The notes under the pieces were generated by a model, which worked only from the letters and a program-made list of their open reading frames with translations, did not search any database and had not been told where the DNA came from. A stretch of DNA of 64,000 bases from Bimastos eiseni. Taxonomy: Eukaryota; Annelida; Clitellata; Crassiclitellata; Lumbricidae. Numbering within the stretch: the stretch's first letter is position 1; each line of letters begins with the position of its first letter. The stretch spans positions 2,193,722 through 2,257,721 of the forward strand of contig OY365818.1 of assembly GCA_959347315.1 (NCBI GenBank), read 5' to 3'. This document shows, one piece after another, positions 12,501 to 22,222 of this stretch. A program made the translations under genes and the position numbers.

Positions 12501-14416
12501 TACATATATAAATTCATTATAACAATGAGTGTCATTAAGTAAGAACAGAGCAGTTTGTAAATTCTTCTAATTATATATACATATATATAGGATATATATA
12601 TATAGGATATATATATATATGTATATATATATATGATACATATATAAGGGAAGACAACGCAGTGAATGCAGAATGGGTCCATTATTATGTCCAACGCTTC
12701 AATACTTACGACCGACTGTAAACCATTGAGAAGGATATATTGTCCTTTTCTTCCCAACTGCAAATCATTCTCATCCAGTTGTACACGATGCAATCGGTAG
12801 CATTTGGAAATCGAGGTTCATCTGGGAATTGTAAAACAGATATTAACCGTAATTTATAAAATCCAATTCCAATTGAAAAACCGTAAATTAAGAGCAAGGA
12901 TTCCGTTGCTCTTGCGTAAGAATTCATTTTTATTCGTTTGAATTTACAAACTGCAAATTTAAAGCAGCAACTCTGCAGCTGTTCTGCAAGATTTAATTTT
13001 TTAACCATGAATTTTGGCAACATTTCTACATCTATTAGGCTTACTTAGGCCTAGCAGTTCAATTAATTTAACGGTGTAGCTTCATTGTAAGAAAACTTTA
13101 TCAGCGCCTTAATCCACATTGATTTTTCCTCATACAGTTGCGATCAGACATCTTTTTATTTAGATGCTTTCGACATGTTAAGTACACGGATGTTTTGTTC
13201 GTTGTTTCGTACTTGCTAATTTGTGCACGTCGTACGTTTTCAGACGTCTGATTAAAGAATATACTTACTTACTTAACTGTAACTTTGAGGCAATCACATC
13301 GCTCTACAATTTCGACGCAACTTTGCCCAGAGACTTTGAACATCCATGCCATCTGTCAGCTATTATTGCACAACACCTCCTATGTTCCGTCTAATGGTCG
13401 GATGTGTAGTTCAGAACCTTGTCCGAAAGGCAGCGTATTAAAATACAGTTGTAAGTACCACAATCTTCCTATCACTATAGAACTTTTCCTACCTTTCATT
13501 CAGATAGTTTTTATCATTAAAAACTAAACAAAGAAAAGTAATAACTAACCTACGACAATGGTCACCTCATCCAAAATAAACTCCCCTAAGTGACAAGATA
13601 TTTTTCCTGACGACATGTTGATGTTAACATTCGAGATGGTCAGACTGACGGTTCGATTATCGACGACTTTAGGCACGTATACCACATGGATATCATGTTT
13701 AGCAAAGCTGAAGAATATAGGCCCATCCTGATCTAAGATGTCCTCTGTAATATCGACGTCCAGTGTACAGCTCAGCGTTAGGCTTCGATTATTGAAAGCC
13801 GAAGGAGTAGATGGGGAGATGGCTGAAAGTTTAAAATACGCGAAAATCAAAGTATTACGCATTATCGTCATCATTTAGGTGACATATGTGTCTCATACTA
13901 ATGAAACTGAATGTCAGACAAGATCAATTGTTGCTATTAGTAACTTCTGTTGCGCCAGAGTAGCCTGTTATGCACAAGGCATCGACCGATGGCTCACTAT
14001 AATCTAGATTATACTCAGATACATGGGCGTTCACACCATAGAAGCCTTGGAGCAAATTCCCCTCTAAGAAATAGATGAGGGAGAGATTTCATTGAGAAAT
14101 TAGGGGAAGTTAATTTAAAAAAATAATCTTCATACCATTGAAAATCTTTTATTACTTGCAGTTGAGAAATTCTGTTCTATTTTACGGTGTCAATTTGTGC
14201 CATTGATTTGGTTAAATCCATTATTTATCTTTGAATAATATTAGTCCGTCTGTCAGTGAAAATTGGGAGGAAGTTGCCCTAATCACTTAGGGGGGATTAA
14301 GTTGCTCTATTGACTTAGAGGGGGTGACGTCTCTGATCAGATCGACACCCAGACGATTAGCATGTAAGACAACATGATAGCCAACGGGCGCCCTGCAATT
14401 TGAGAGAGAGAGAGAG

Positions 14417-14500
<84 letters not shown>

Positions 14501-15265
14501 AGTGAGATAGACAGACAGACAGACAGACAGAGGGAAAGGGAGAGAGAGAGTTCTTAAAGTATCTTTAACAACCGAAAGAGCTCGTTATCCAAGAACATCT
14601 CTTAGTTTTAAGTATGACCAGACACGACAATCAGAATGATCACGTTGAATAACGGTTAATTCAGATAAATATTTAATTGTAACTGTAATTGTCATTGAAA
14701 ACTTATATAGCGCCACTCGTAATCAGAAGCGTTCACGATTCAACACAAAGCGAGGCGGAGAACAGGAAAGTCTTAAGGCGCTTGCGACAGGCGGCAGAGG
14801 TGAGAAAGAGGGAGGCTGTTCCAGCTGGTGAGACCCACATAGGCGAGGCCCCTGGATTGGGCTGTGGAAGAGCGCATGCGGGGAACCAACAGAAGTTGTG
14901 GGAAGAGGAACGAAGGGAAAAACGGTGCGGAATAGAGGAGACCCTAATGCAGAAGGCCAAGGAGACAGCTGCGCATCAGCGCGAGGGTCTTGAAACGGAT
15001 GCGTTGAGGTGCTGGGAGCCAGTGGAGGGATTCGCGAATGAAGGAAGCGATGTGGCCACATTTTGGAAGCATCATGGTTGGTCACGGTTTAAGGTTTCAT
15101 AGACAAAGGTCAATCCTTTGCCGAGTAGGAGGCCAGAACACCACCCTGTCATCATCATCACATTTGTTGGCAATCATACTTACTTCCTTTTATCGACGTA
15201 GCCCGAGCCAGACTGACGACCAACGCCAGGACAACGAATCCGCAGACCAGGCGATGATCCATCAT
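8903..15265 (-). CDS. Class I cytokine receptor, gp130/domeless-like (5' six exons)
   Basis: Predicted type I cytokine receptor ectodomain of at least 317 residues. Exons on the minus strand in order: 15265-15184 (signal peptide), 13822-13550 (Ig-like D1), 12821-12710 and 12390-12194 (cytokine-binding D2), 9728-9595 and 9056-8903 (FN3-like D3). All phases agree across the five junctions. D2 has the family's C-x9-C-x-W motif (CIVYNWMRMICSW). D3 begins KPNPVRIEQVN and ends GFWSDKQTVEV, a half-preserved WSXWS box. The order matches gp130 D1-D3, whose ligands signal through JAK/STAT in vertebrates. No membrane or cytoplasmic exon was found between 5.5 and 8.9 kb. Reading through the last donor gives a stop after a few codons, so a soluble form is possible, or the remaining exons were missed. 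Confidence 0.82.
9479..9550. repeat. (TA)n microsatellite
   Basis: About 35 TA units next to the donor of cytokine receptor exon 5. Confidence 0.95.
9595..9728 (-). CDS. Cytokine receptor exon 5, first half of FN3-like D3
   Basis: Encodes KPNPVRIEQVNAAEDRISL then NWTSP and LVFRVAYDNPSSNIS, the A-C strands of a fibronectin III domain. Phase 0 donor gtaagc lies just before a long (TA)n tract. Confidence 0.85.
10240..10370 (+). mobile_element. SINE 3' fragment
   Basis: Shares attgctctgcattacaactg and the gaagggcgatatcaaa block with the body of the tRNA-derived SINE at 16851-17080. The tRNA head is missing here. Confidence 0.6.
10490..10558. repeat. Small inverted-repeat element
   Basis: aaagctgggagcttg and caagctcccagcttt form matching ends around three direct copies of agtaatcag. 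The size is about 69 bp, like a minimal fold-back element. Confidence 0.7.
11234..11289. repeat. Inverted repeat, 17-bp arms
   Basis: gatgcgcacattgaaac at 11234-11250 is perfectly complementary to gtttcaatgtgcgcatc at 11273-11289, with a 22-nt loop. It adjoins the LINE fragment and may mark its 3' end. Confidence 0.7.
11590..12130 (-). mobile_element. Non-LTR retrotransposon (LINE) reverse transcriptase fragment
   Basis: Minus-strand frames carry GVPQGSALGPLLYILYTSDI (RT motif 4) and, after a frameshift, MYEDDIQVYVH, the catalytic F/YxDD box as YEDD at 11893-11904. WMASNRLLLNPSKTEFIWIG follows. It sits in the intron between cytokine receptor exons 4 and 5, ending about 64 bp from exon 4. Frameshifted and inactive. 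Confidence 0.8.
12194..12390 (-). CDS. Cytokine receptor exon 4, second half of D2
   Basis: Has no start codon and is easy to miss. It lies directly after a gacag acceptor, takes one base to complete the Ser codon split by exon 3, and stays open for 65 codons. It contains CPNPIRERGRGRCIWEP, HCVWLKSTNAYNATAFSKKK and IVYVDR, matching the C..C and V-x-A-x-N region of gp130 D2. Its last base G joins TT of exon 5 to give Val, as in the gp130-like V-KPNP junction. The donor is gtagga. Confidence 0.82.
12395..12435. repeat. (AATA)n/(AATC)n tail
   Basis: Short tetranucleotide run just upstream of the exon 4 acceptor on the minus strand, where it forms part of the T-rich tract. Confidence 0.75.
12570..12645. 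repeat. AT-rich microsatellite
   Basis: Interrupted TA repeats with ggatat units in the intron between exons 3 and 4 of the cytokine receptor. Confidence 0.85.
12710..12821 (-). CDS. Cytokine receptor exon 3, first half of D2
   Basis: Encodes EPRFPNATDCIVYNWMRMIC then SWEEKDN. The spacing C-x9-C-x-W is the class I cytokine-receptor signature. The acceptor is aattcccag and the donor gtaagt, ending in phase 2. Confidence 0.88.
13550..13822 (-). CDS. Cytokine receptor exon 2, Ig-like D1
   Basis: Encodes 91 residues with an Ig-like pattern: SLTLSCTLD for strand B, FFSFAKHD where a C-strand Trp is usual, VSLTISNVNI for strand E and GKISCHLGE for strand F. Phase 1 at both ends, donor gttagt. Confidence 0.78.
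14401..14491. repeat. (GA)n microsatellite
   Basis: Long GA tract with few interruptions in intron 1 of the cytokine receptor, followed by a short GACA run. Confidence 0.95.
14690..15085 (+). repeat. Interspersed repeat, tatatagcgcc family, long copy
   Basis: Begins acttatatagcgccactcgt and contains cacgattcaacacaaagcga, tcttaaggcgcttgcgacag and a ggagccagtggaggga block. Shorter copies lie at 4300-4450 and near 56295. The long plus frame through it has no protein hallmark and is treated as non-coding. It sits just downstream of the signal-peptide exon, inside intron 1. Confidence 0.5.
15184..15265 (-). CDS. Cytokine receptor exon 1, signal peptide
   Basis: Two ATGs in tandem, then DHRLVCGFVVLALVVSLARA, a typical signal peptide with likely cleavage after ARA. 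The donor is gtaagt and the exon ends in phase 1 with A, which the next exon completes to Thr. Confidence 0.82.
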
Positions 15266-15309
15266 TGTCCAATAATATCTTTATCCTCACAAGTACACGT
15301 TCTCTAGGC

Positions 15310-15830
15310 ACCTGTTTCAAATAATTGCGTCAAACATTAACACTAGGAAATATTGTGTTGCCTAATAGGAGTAGTTTCCGTTTGAAAACACTTTGCGATA
15401 AGAAAGATCTTTACACTAAAATGAAAGTGTAAAGAATTTCTTGGCCACCACAATTACTGTGGCCTCGAATTTGCTCGCCTTGGTGGAGAACTGCGCAATT
15501 ACAAGACTCGGTGGTCTCCGGGTTCTTCACAGGGTCGATGAAGGTGGAAGGGCCTGGCTCAGCAAGCCAATCATTGGCAAATAATAATGCTTGTTTTACA
15601 ATAAATCACACAATAAGAGCAACAAATAATAATGGAACTATGTACAATTATCTACAGGGACCTCAGTTTGCACAGACTTATAACCATCACTTACCAGTGT
15701 CCCGAGGATATGATCGCAATTACTGCTTCGAACTGATGCACCGCAGTTTTGAAGGATGTTGCTGAGTAATCGTGAGAGAAGGACTTGTTAAAAATCCCTA
15801 TAATTATAGTTAATTTCATGAGTTAATTAC
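15310..15830. other. Spacer between the cytokine receptor and the Ig array
   Basis: Upstream of the receptor's leader exon, so it should hold its promoter, but no clear TATA or initiator was identified. A plus frame of 84 codons at 15511-15765 has no recognisable domain. Confidence 0.35.
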
Positions 15831-16200
15831 TCGCCGTGCTATTTAGCAACACCCACGCGGCATTTTCAACGAATTAGTGTTCAAACGAGACTTGTTAATT
15901 AGTTTTCATTGTCCTTTGCACGCAGTTAAGGATTCCATTTAATCGATGTAGTACTAAATCCGGCTGTAACATTAGATGAGTTGGGTGAGGAAGGCTGCTG
16001 ATGTAACAGTTCATAGCTTAGCCTTAGATTAACATAATTATATTGTCGATATGTTTCAATCATAACAAGCTATCCAGTGATAAGAATAATAATGGATTAT
16101 GACTGATAATGACTACGATTTCATCTGATTCATGTTTGAAGCATTGTCATCAAGACGCTAAAGAAGCCAATTGACTGAATAATCTACACGATCAATGTCG
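15830..16200. repeat. 3' flank of unit A, homologous to 61975-62225
   Basis: Shares gtgctattta, caacacccacgcg, ttagtgttca(c)acgag and acagttaaggatt blocks in the same order with 61975-62225. Both lie downstream of a terminal ITAM exon (units A and G), so these flanks are copies of each other. Confidence 0.6.
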
Positions 16201-16568
16201 ACCATCGGGAACCTGTAGAGTAGTGGTGAACAGGCTGGAACGCAGAACTGAGGAACCGAGTTCGAGACCCGATGGCCCTTTCATTCTTTTGCAATATAAA
16301 TGAAATTTTCTTCTTTAAGTAGAAATCGTGCATTCACAGCTTCACATAAAAGACACGACGGTTGAGATTCTGGAAAATGTTCTTCGTATAGTATAAAATT
16401 AAGACAACCGTAAATATTGTCACAATTTCATAATAAGTTTACAAACTGAAATTGGAGTAGAAATACTCCTCGCTGAGAAGAGAAATTAATATGCGTTTGG
16501 TGTCGCGCCACTAATATTTCTTTGTGCACTCTAAACTCTAAAGTATATAATTAGCTGAGCAACGTTGA

Positions 16569-16682
16569 CTATTGCCTTGACTTTTTCTTTGGCTTGTCTC
16601 TCTGTCTTTGTTCAAGCGACGCATATTCGTTCACGTCTTTATCTTCTCCCAAACTTGCATAGGCTGACTCTTGTTCTCCAGC
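16569..16682 (-). CDS. Unit A terminal exon, ITAM-like tail
   Basis: After a ttgtag acceptor it encodes AGEQ then ESAYASLGEDKDVNEYASL and a basic tail EQRQRDKPKKKSRQ with a TAG stop. Two YxxL motifs are separated by eight residues, fitting D/E-x2-YxxL-x(6-8)-YxxL. The motif is intact although the unit is broken. Confidence 0.75.
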   Translation of the reverse strand, partial: AGEQESAYASLGEDKDVNEYASLEQRQRDKPKKKSRQ

Positions 16683-16850
16683 CTACAACAAAACTCAAAA
16701 TAGCTCTAGAACTGTCTTAAATTGGACGAATAAGTAAGCCTAAGAACGTTAATCTCAATAAGTTGCCCAAGATTATTTATGCAGATATAGGCCAAAGGCA
16801 GACGAAGAAATAAAGAAACGTAGTCGACTTCATTTTCTTAGCCACGGCAT

Positions 16851-17080
16851 ATGAGTGTGGCACAGTGGCCGATTGGTCAGAGCAGTCGGCCTGTAACGCG
16901 TAGAGTGCGGGTTCAACCTCATCCGAGGAGTCACTGTGTAAGGACCTTGAGCAAGTCCCTCACGCACAATTATTGCTCTGCATTACAACTGCAGCTGCGC
17001 CGTCGAGGCGTGTGTGCACTGAATGTTAGAAGGGCGACATCAAATAAGAGTTGGATTGTATTGTGTGATTGCGGCTGGCC
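16851..17080 (+). mobile_element. tRNA-derived SINE
   Basis: The head has an A-box-like tggcacagtggccgattggt and a B box ggttcaacctc near 16910-16920. The body contains attgctctgcattacaactg. Copies are at 31010-31265 (minus) and, as a fragment, 10240-10370. It lies in the intron between the last two exons of unit A. Confidence 0.7.
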
Positions 17081-17441
17081 AGCCCTCTCTCGCGACGTAC
17101 CATCTTCCCAGCGACGGTGCAAGTGCAGGGGGCCCATCGTAACAGAGCTGGCCCGAGCGTGCAGATAGAGTCGAATGATCGATTTCACCTCTGACCTTTA
17201 GATTCACACAATTCAGACTGTGAGACAAAACACTAATAAACAAAACTACTTTTGGATGTCTGTATATAACTTCTTCTCACTTCCTGATTATCACGAGTGC
17301 ATTGAAAGCGTATCTGTTTTTTTATAGGACCTACTACATTTATTTCATTAACCTCTGATTGTGATTGTAAAGTTAGACAAAGGTTGGTCTTGCAAAAAAC
17401 GTGTCTGTTTCTGTTCGGAATGCAATCAACAAATGACTTAT

Positions 17442-17536
17442 TAATGAAGTATATGTCCTAGGAATTGACCGATCCACATTTGATCGTTGATGAGACGAAG
17501 GACTCATCTCACGATCCACACTCTGCGCAGCGCCAT
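17442..17536 (-). CDS. Unit A cytoplasmic exon
   Basis: Encodes GAAQSVDREMSPSSHQRSNV and DRSIPRTYTSL. The frame is open, but the donor position reads ATAAGT, so normal splicing to the terminal exon is probably lost. Confidence 0.65.
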
Positions 17537-17572
17537 CTATCAAACAAATACATATGGCTACAAATACCATAA

Positions 17573-17700
17573 TCATTATTATTATTATTACTTTTACTAT
17601 AACTTTTATTACTATTATTAGCATTACTTTGACTATTATTATTATGTTGTTAATAATGATATATATATACACACATATGTGCATATAATATATATATATA
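17573..17700. repeat. ATT / TA microsatellites
   Basis: Imperfect ATT run followed by atatatata just upstream of the unit A cytoplasmic exon. A polypyrimidine ATT-type tract occurs at the same place in units B and C. Confidence 0.85.
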
Positions 17701-18518
17701 TATACACGCAGGAAAAAAACCCAGTGTCACCCTCAACGAAATCCTACACGATGCTAAATGGCATCAAGTAGCCTATGCTAAAGAGCATTTCTAAAAAAGT
17801 AAATACTGATAAGAGATACCGATTATAAACTATTTTGTGGAACTCCGAAGTTATATGTGTTTCATTACTTCTAATTACTTTCTTTATATCGCTATTATGT
17901 TGGAAAGTTATCTATTATAATTATTATTATTATTATTATTATTATTATAATTATTATTATTATTATTGTGGCGGACAGGCCACAAGGCTTGGATTAAAGA
18001 ATTTGTTCGTAATTAATCGGCTCGCCATAGCGCTTAATTTACGTACATTTTCTTACAGTGTTGGTATTGGAGGGAAGACCGATCGGCGGTTTGTAGTTCT
18101 GTGCATAGCGTGCAGACGCATGAATCGGGTTGAGTATAGCCTGACATGCGGTGCGTCGCTTATATTGTAGAGTGGTGACGACTGCTCTGCATATACGGTG
18201 CATTGAATTCCTTGGTTAGCGATTAATACCGCACACCCGTGTGGTCGGTGAGCGTTCGTTCAAAGCTTGGTTCACGGCAAGTTGCGAGAAAATATAGTTG
18301 CGGACGAGAGGGCGTCCAAAAAAACTAGTCCGAGCTACAGCCGAGCGTCTGGTGTTGAGACCGACTCTGCCGATCTGATAGGGCTGGGGCCCCACCCTGT
18401 TATCGATCGCGAGAAAGTCTGCAGCCGATCGTGAGGTTGCTTCCTCGGGAAGGTCCGACAGTGAAATAAATAAATCACAGGTCTGTGTAAAGACCGGGTA
18501 AAGCCCGGGTTAGCCGTT

Positions 18519-18770
18519 CGCATATACCAAGAGAGGCCTCGGCGGCCGACAGTGAGACAGACTGGGTGAGTCCCAGAAGGGACCGACCGCATATACCGAG
18601 AGAGGCCTCGGCGGCCGACAGTGAGACAGACTGGGTGAGTCCCAGAAGGGACCGACCGCATATACCGAGAGAGGCCTCGGCGGCCGACAGTGAGACAGAC
18701 TGGGTGAGTCCCGGAAGGGACCGACCGCATATACCGAGAGAGGCATCGGCGGCCGACAGATATATAGACT
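18519..18770 (+). repeat. 69-bp tandem repeat, about 3.6 copies
   Basis: Units start cgcatatacc at 18519, 18588, 18657 and 18726 and contain gagaggcctcggcggccgac. The period is a multiple of three, so frames stay open on both strands, but the translated repeat has no known domain. Confidence 0.88.
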
Positions 18771-18935
18771 GGGAAAAATCCCCGACCGCGCAGACCGTGA
18801 GAAAGTTTTGGTAACCAAGAAATATAAATGTTGGCTACCTAGATCGGTCATAGTTAATCCTCGCGTTTTCCAGCAGGTTGTCGGATACGCAAAAGTTCCG
18901 GGTGGCCGAGACCGAGAAAATTAGGGTGGCCGCTA

Positions 18936-19092
18936 GAAATACGGGGAAAGTTTCCCATTGAATACGTTCGATAAATACGGGGAAAGTTTCCCATTGAATA
19001 CGTTCGATAAATACGGGGAAAGTTTCCCATTGAATACGTTCGATAAATACAGGGAAAGTTTCCCATTGAATACGTTCGATAAATACGGGGAG
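18936..19092 (+). repeat. 36-bp tandem repeat, about 4.3 copies
   Basis: Unit includes ggggaaagtttcccattgaa and tacgttcgataaatac. The gggaaagtttccc core is itself palindromic. Confidence 0.88.
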
Positions 19093-19186
19093 GGTGACCC
19101 CCTTGGTGCTTACGACGATTACAAGAAACGGTCGTGACTGGTGCCGAAGACCTCAATAATTGCGGCTGTTGCCTCATCTTCTTTTC

Positions 19187-19680
19187 CCCTGTAATATATA
19201 TACTTGGCTACCTAACGTGGTCATACTTACTCCCTGTAATATATATACTTGGCTACCTAACGTGGTCATACTTACTCCCGCGGTCTTCCGTGGTTTCTTT
19301 ATTTACGTGTCTAATCGCAATATCTTTACTCGCGGTTTTCCCGCGATATCTTTACTTGCGCGTCTGATTCGAAATATCTTTATTCGCGGTTTCCCCGTGA
19401 TACTTCTTCTTGATTGTCTTACGGTCTTTCGATAAATATTCTTGTTGGCTACCTAACGTGGTCATACTTACTCCCGCAGTCTTCCGTGGTTTCTTGACTT
19501 GCGTGTCTGATCGCAACAATATCTTTATTCGCGGTTTCCCCGCGATATCTTTACTTGTGTGTCTGAACGCAGTATCTTTAATTGCGGTTTTCCCGCGATA
19601 TCTCTTCTTGATTGTATTACGGTTTTTCGATAAATATTCTTCTTGGCTACCTAACGTGGTCATAGATACTCCCCGGGTTT
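19187..19680 (+). repeat. Nested repeats with core ggctacctaacgtggtcata
   Basis: The core recurs four times (near 19204, 19249, 19448 and 19645). The first two are 45 bp apart. Between the later ones lies a longer duplicated block with alternating cgcggttt(t)cccgcgatatc hairpin-like words. Confidence 0.8.
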
Positions 19681-19752
19681 TCCCGAAGTCTCAGTATATG
19701 TTACGGTGTTGGTGGATAACTGCAAAACGCAGAGGACGGTAAATCGTGGTGC

Positions 19753-20370
19753 ATGATAATTTACACGTGTGAGGCCGGTATGCCACACACGGACATGGAG
19801 CGAGACGTACATGAAGAGTGGAAGGTGCGATTTCCGGTGGATAAGTGTCTGGGAAAAGGCGACGTTAAGATCAGTGGCCAGCATTGCCTACGGCAAAGTG
19901 ACGAAGGGACTTGTTACAAATATTTCTGCTCTCCGGAACAGGGAGAACGTTTGATGCCCCCTGTTGGCGATTGTTCAAGAGTCACGAGATGTAGAATGAT
20001 ACGACGAAGCTCAGGTCAGGTAGAGAGAAAGAGGAAAACCGTCTCTAAGCGAGTAAACAAGAAAGGGAAGACTCCGGTCGGTAAAAGAGCGAACCCTGTT
20101 CTGAATAAAGGCCATCCTCAGGACGTTGCCCATCCGGCGACCGCGGAAGTGATAGAGTCTGATCCCAAGACAGAGTCATATACTGTTGCCTCTTTTAGAG
20201 AAACGGTCAACCCCGATTCTCCTCTGACAGTCACTGCTACGATAGGCAGAGATGGAGAACGGTCAGGCTATGCTAAAAATCGACTTAGAAGTGACTCGAG
20301 TGGCTCCAGACACAGAAGAGAGCTGGAGCCGACACCGTTGCGCGACCTGGTAGCGTCCGAACGGTGTACG
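19753..20370 (+). CDS. Hypothetical open frame inside the LTR-like element
   Basis: About 205 codons run from an ATG at 19753 to the element's right end; the frame continues into the neighbouring ATT repeat. The N-terminal third is Cys-containing (CLGKGDVKISGQHC, GTCYKYFC), and the middle is Lys/Arg-rich and could be nuclear or nucleic-acid binding. I recognise no gag, protease or transposase motif. It may be the start of an element protein cut off by the element boundary. Confidence 0.3.
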
Positions 20371-20443
20371 CCACATTATTATTATTATTATCATTATCAT
20401 CATTCATATTATTTTTCTGTTTATTCATATTTACCCAATATAA

Positions 20444-20484
20444 CAATGTGTTCTCAGGTCCTTTCAACTGACCTTCTTGTGCAT
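20444..20484 (-). pseudogene. Unit A truncated V-like exon
   Basis: Only AQEGQLKGPENTL is left after the acceptor. The homology to the unit E exon breaks off at 20444, next to the ATT tract bordering the LTR-like element. Confidence 0.8.
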
Positions 20485-21169
20485 CTCCAAGGAAATAGAA
20501 AAGCAATATGTTTTACTTATTATAGTGGTCATTTAAGTTTAATTTTAACCAACAACTTGTGAGACAGACAGATCAAAGACAAACTGACAGTGTCAAAGTA
20601 ACCAATAAGCAGGTTGACAAAGACAGATAACAGTCGTGCAGTGGTTAATTGGTAATCGGTCGGCAAAACAGGATGTGTTCATCCAGCCAACATGCGAAAC
20701 CACTCAGGCAGTTGCCGACCAAGACAAAGTCAACAATCCTCTCTATCCAGGATACGCAGAAGGCGTGAGATACCCTTCATGACGACGCGTTCGAGTTGCG
20801 CTAGTAGAATATATCAATATAAAAGTATTGCAGCTATTGCCTCATTGTGGCTCGATATGTAGACGATTCAAGCAAATTGTCGTATCCTCAAAACAGCTAC
20901 TTCTTTGATCTATAATTACAAGATCAAGCTTTATTCGAGGCATACGGTTCTTCAGGAAATTATCATGAAGATCAAACTCCACCTCGTTAAACATGTCTTT
21001 TTCCACGTTTCTCTTCTTTCCTGGGTTCCTTTAGTGCTGTTGCATGACAAAATACATATAGTTCAACTTCAAAGTAACTAGAAACCGCATACACTAAAAC
21101 GATTTTTGAAAACAGCATCTTATATTTAAACGCATGAGCCGTTATCATTATTCATTAATATCCACTAAC

Positions 21170-21209
21170 CTGTGACAGTCAGAAGGATTGCGAGAACGAT
21201 AAGTTCCAT
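21170..21209 (-). CDS. Unit A leader exon (type 1)
   Basis: Encodes MELIVLAILLTVT, a short hydrophobic signal peptide, and ends with G before gttagt (phase 1), matching the start of the V exon. Confidence 0.7.
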
Positions 21210-21214
21210 CCTTT

Positions 21215-21520
21215 GCGAATAATAAAATTATTACTGCTGTATCAGACCGGTAGCATACGGCAGATCACTGTTAACCAAGGACAATAATTTAACAGTTGCC
21301 ATCTCTGTCTTCGTTTCGTGTGCTCATTTTTATTGCACACGTTGTGACAGATTGAGATTCAGATTCTATGTTTTTCGTATGTGACTTGTAAATGTTCGTC
21401 TTAGCAAAACATCCGGCTGCCTACACTGAATCCGGTTGATTGAGTTATCCTCTTAGCTGCTCGACTGACTGTTGGATCAAAACAATTACACGTATATAGT
21501 TTTGAATAATAATAAATTGA
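21215..21520 (-). promoter_or_regulatory. Candidate 5' flank/promoter region of unit A, shared with B and E
   Basis: The block upstream of the type 1 leader (with gttgtgacagatt, tccggctgcctacactgaat and atcctcttagctg) recurs at 30490-30790 and 52505-52800. Its position and conservation suggest promoter or 5' UTR. No core promoter element was identified. Confidence 0.35.
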
Positions 21521-21744
21521 CATTGCTTCATCATCTGGACTGACAGAATGGAGGAGTCTTCATGGGTTATTAGTAACCAAATGAATGTCATAGCAAGGGA
21601 ATGATAAAATAGGCCTACACATGTCTTTTAAGTCACTACTACGATCTCATTCACCATAGGCCTTTCCTGTCCATAAGGATAGATCTTTCGGAAATTGAAC
21701 GGATTTGGGTGAATGCCTTGTTATTTAAATAACAATTAGTATTC

Positions 21745-22075
21745 ATTACTTAAAAAATATGAAGCTCCCCTTCAAGGCTGCTACTCAAGAGCGCTGCCGA
21801 CCTTGGCACGGCTAAGCAAAACATACTTAAGGCGAGTATAAAATGAATCTGAGTGGAACCTGGGCAACAACCGCAACACCAACGGCAGCGGGTTCCAGAG
21901 CGAGGAACCAATCACTGAGAAGGCACGATTTTGTTGAGTAGTTGTACTGGTAAATGGGACAATGAGTAGGCCTCGCTCAGAGGAATTGAGAGGACGGCGA
22001 CCAGAGGTGCACTCAAAGTAGAGCAGCAGAGAGCATGGAAGCTACTAATTGATAACAGCTAAACTAGAAAATAAC
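21745..22075 (-). mobile_element. LINE tail in the A/B spacer
   Basis: Contains gaggaaccaatcactgagaa and the gcacgattttgttgagtagt block, which code on the minus strand for the NRAFSVIGSSLWNTL type C-terminus seen best at 31505-31738. The same fragment occurs at the corresponding place in the B/C, C/D and E/F spacers. Confidence 0.65.
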
Positions 22076-22216
22076 AGTAGTTATCTGTAGAGCGATGAAC
22101 GAAATGCAGAGGAGAAAATAATTATGAATTAGAACAAATTTGACACAAGAACATCCAACGCACAAAATTGGTTGCTACAAATTCTAAAAGAATGCATCAA
22201 ACCATTCAAAAAAAAC

Positions 22217-22222
22217 TTTATT
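22217..22222 (-). other. Polyadenylation signal of unit B
   Basis: AATAAA on the minus strand, about 310 bases past the unit B stop. The same signal stands at 53520-53525 after unit F. Confidence 0.45.

Larger units (their letters stand above)
17967..20375 (+). mobile_element. LTR-like element, 2.4 kb, flanked by ATT repeats
   Basis: Starts TGTGGCGGACA and ends TGTACGCCACA. The ends are inverted copies matching at 10 of 11 positions and have the TG...CA form of LTRs. It lies inside an ATT microsatellite, so a target duplication cannot be scored. Inside are three tandem-repeat blocks and an open frame from 19753. No reverse transcriptase, integrase or primer-binding site was recognised. It could be a long solo LTR or a non-autonomous terminal-inverted-repeat element. 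Its insertion coincides with loss of the middle of unit A. Confidence 0.6.
16569..21209 (-). pseudogene. IgSF receptor unit A, gutted copy
   Basis: Leftmost unit of the array. Surviving pieces are a leader exon (21209-21170), the first 41 bases of a V-like exon (20484-20444), the short cytoplasmic exon (17536-17442) and the terminal ITAM exon (16682-16569). The rest of the V exon, both other Ig exons and the transmembrane exon are gone, replaced by an LTR-like element between ATT tracts. The cytoplasmic exon also has ataagt where its paralogues have gtaagt or gtgagt. It cannot make a receptor as it stands. The leader and flanks to 22.8 kb closely match unit E's 5' region at 51.5-53.9 kb. Confidence 0.8.

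Noticed and set aside
14689..15102. 137-codon plus frame
   Set aside because: It coincides with an interspersed non-coding repeat and has no domain; the opposite strand is equally open.
15511..15765. Plus frame of 84 codons
   Set aside because: AT-rich composition and no similarity or splice context that supports coding.
16851..16925. Functional tRNA gene (also 26640 and 31200)
   Set aside because: A and B boxes are present, but no acceptor stem or cloverleaf closes, and a shared body follows: these are SINE heads.
18519..19092. CRISPR-like array
   Set aside because: The repeats are head-to-tail without unique spacers, in a eukaryotic sequence.
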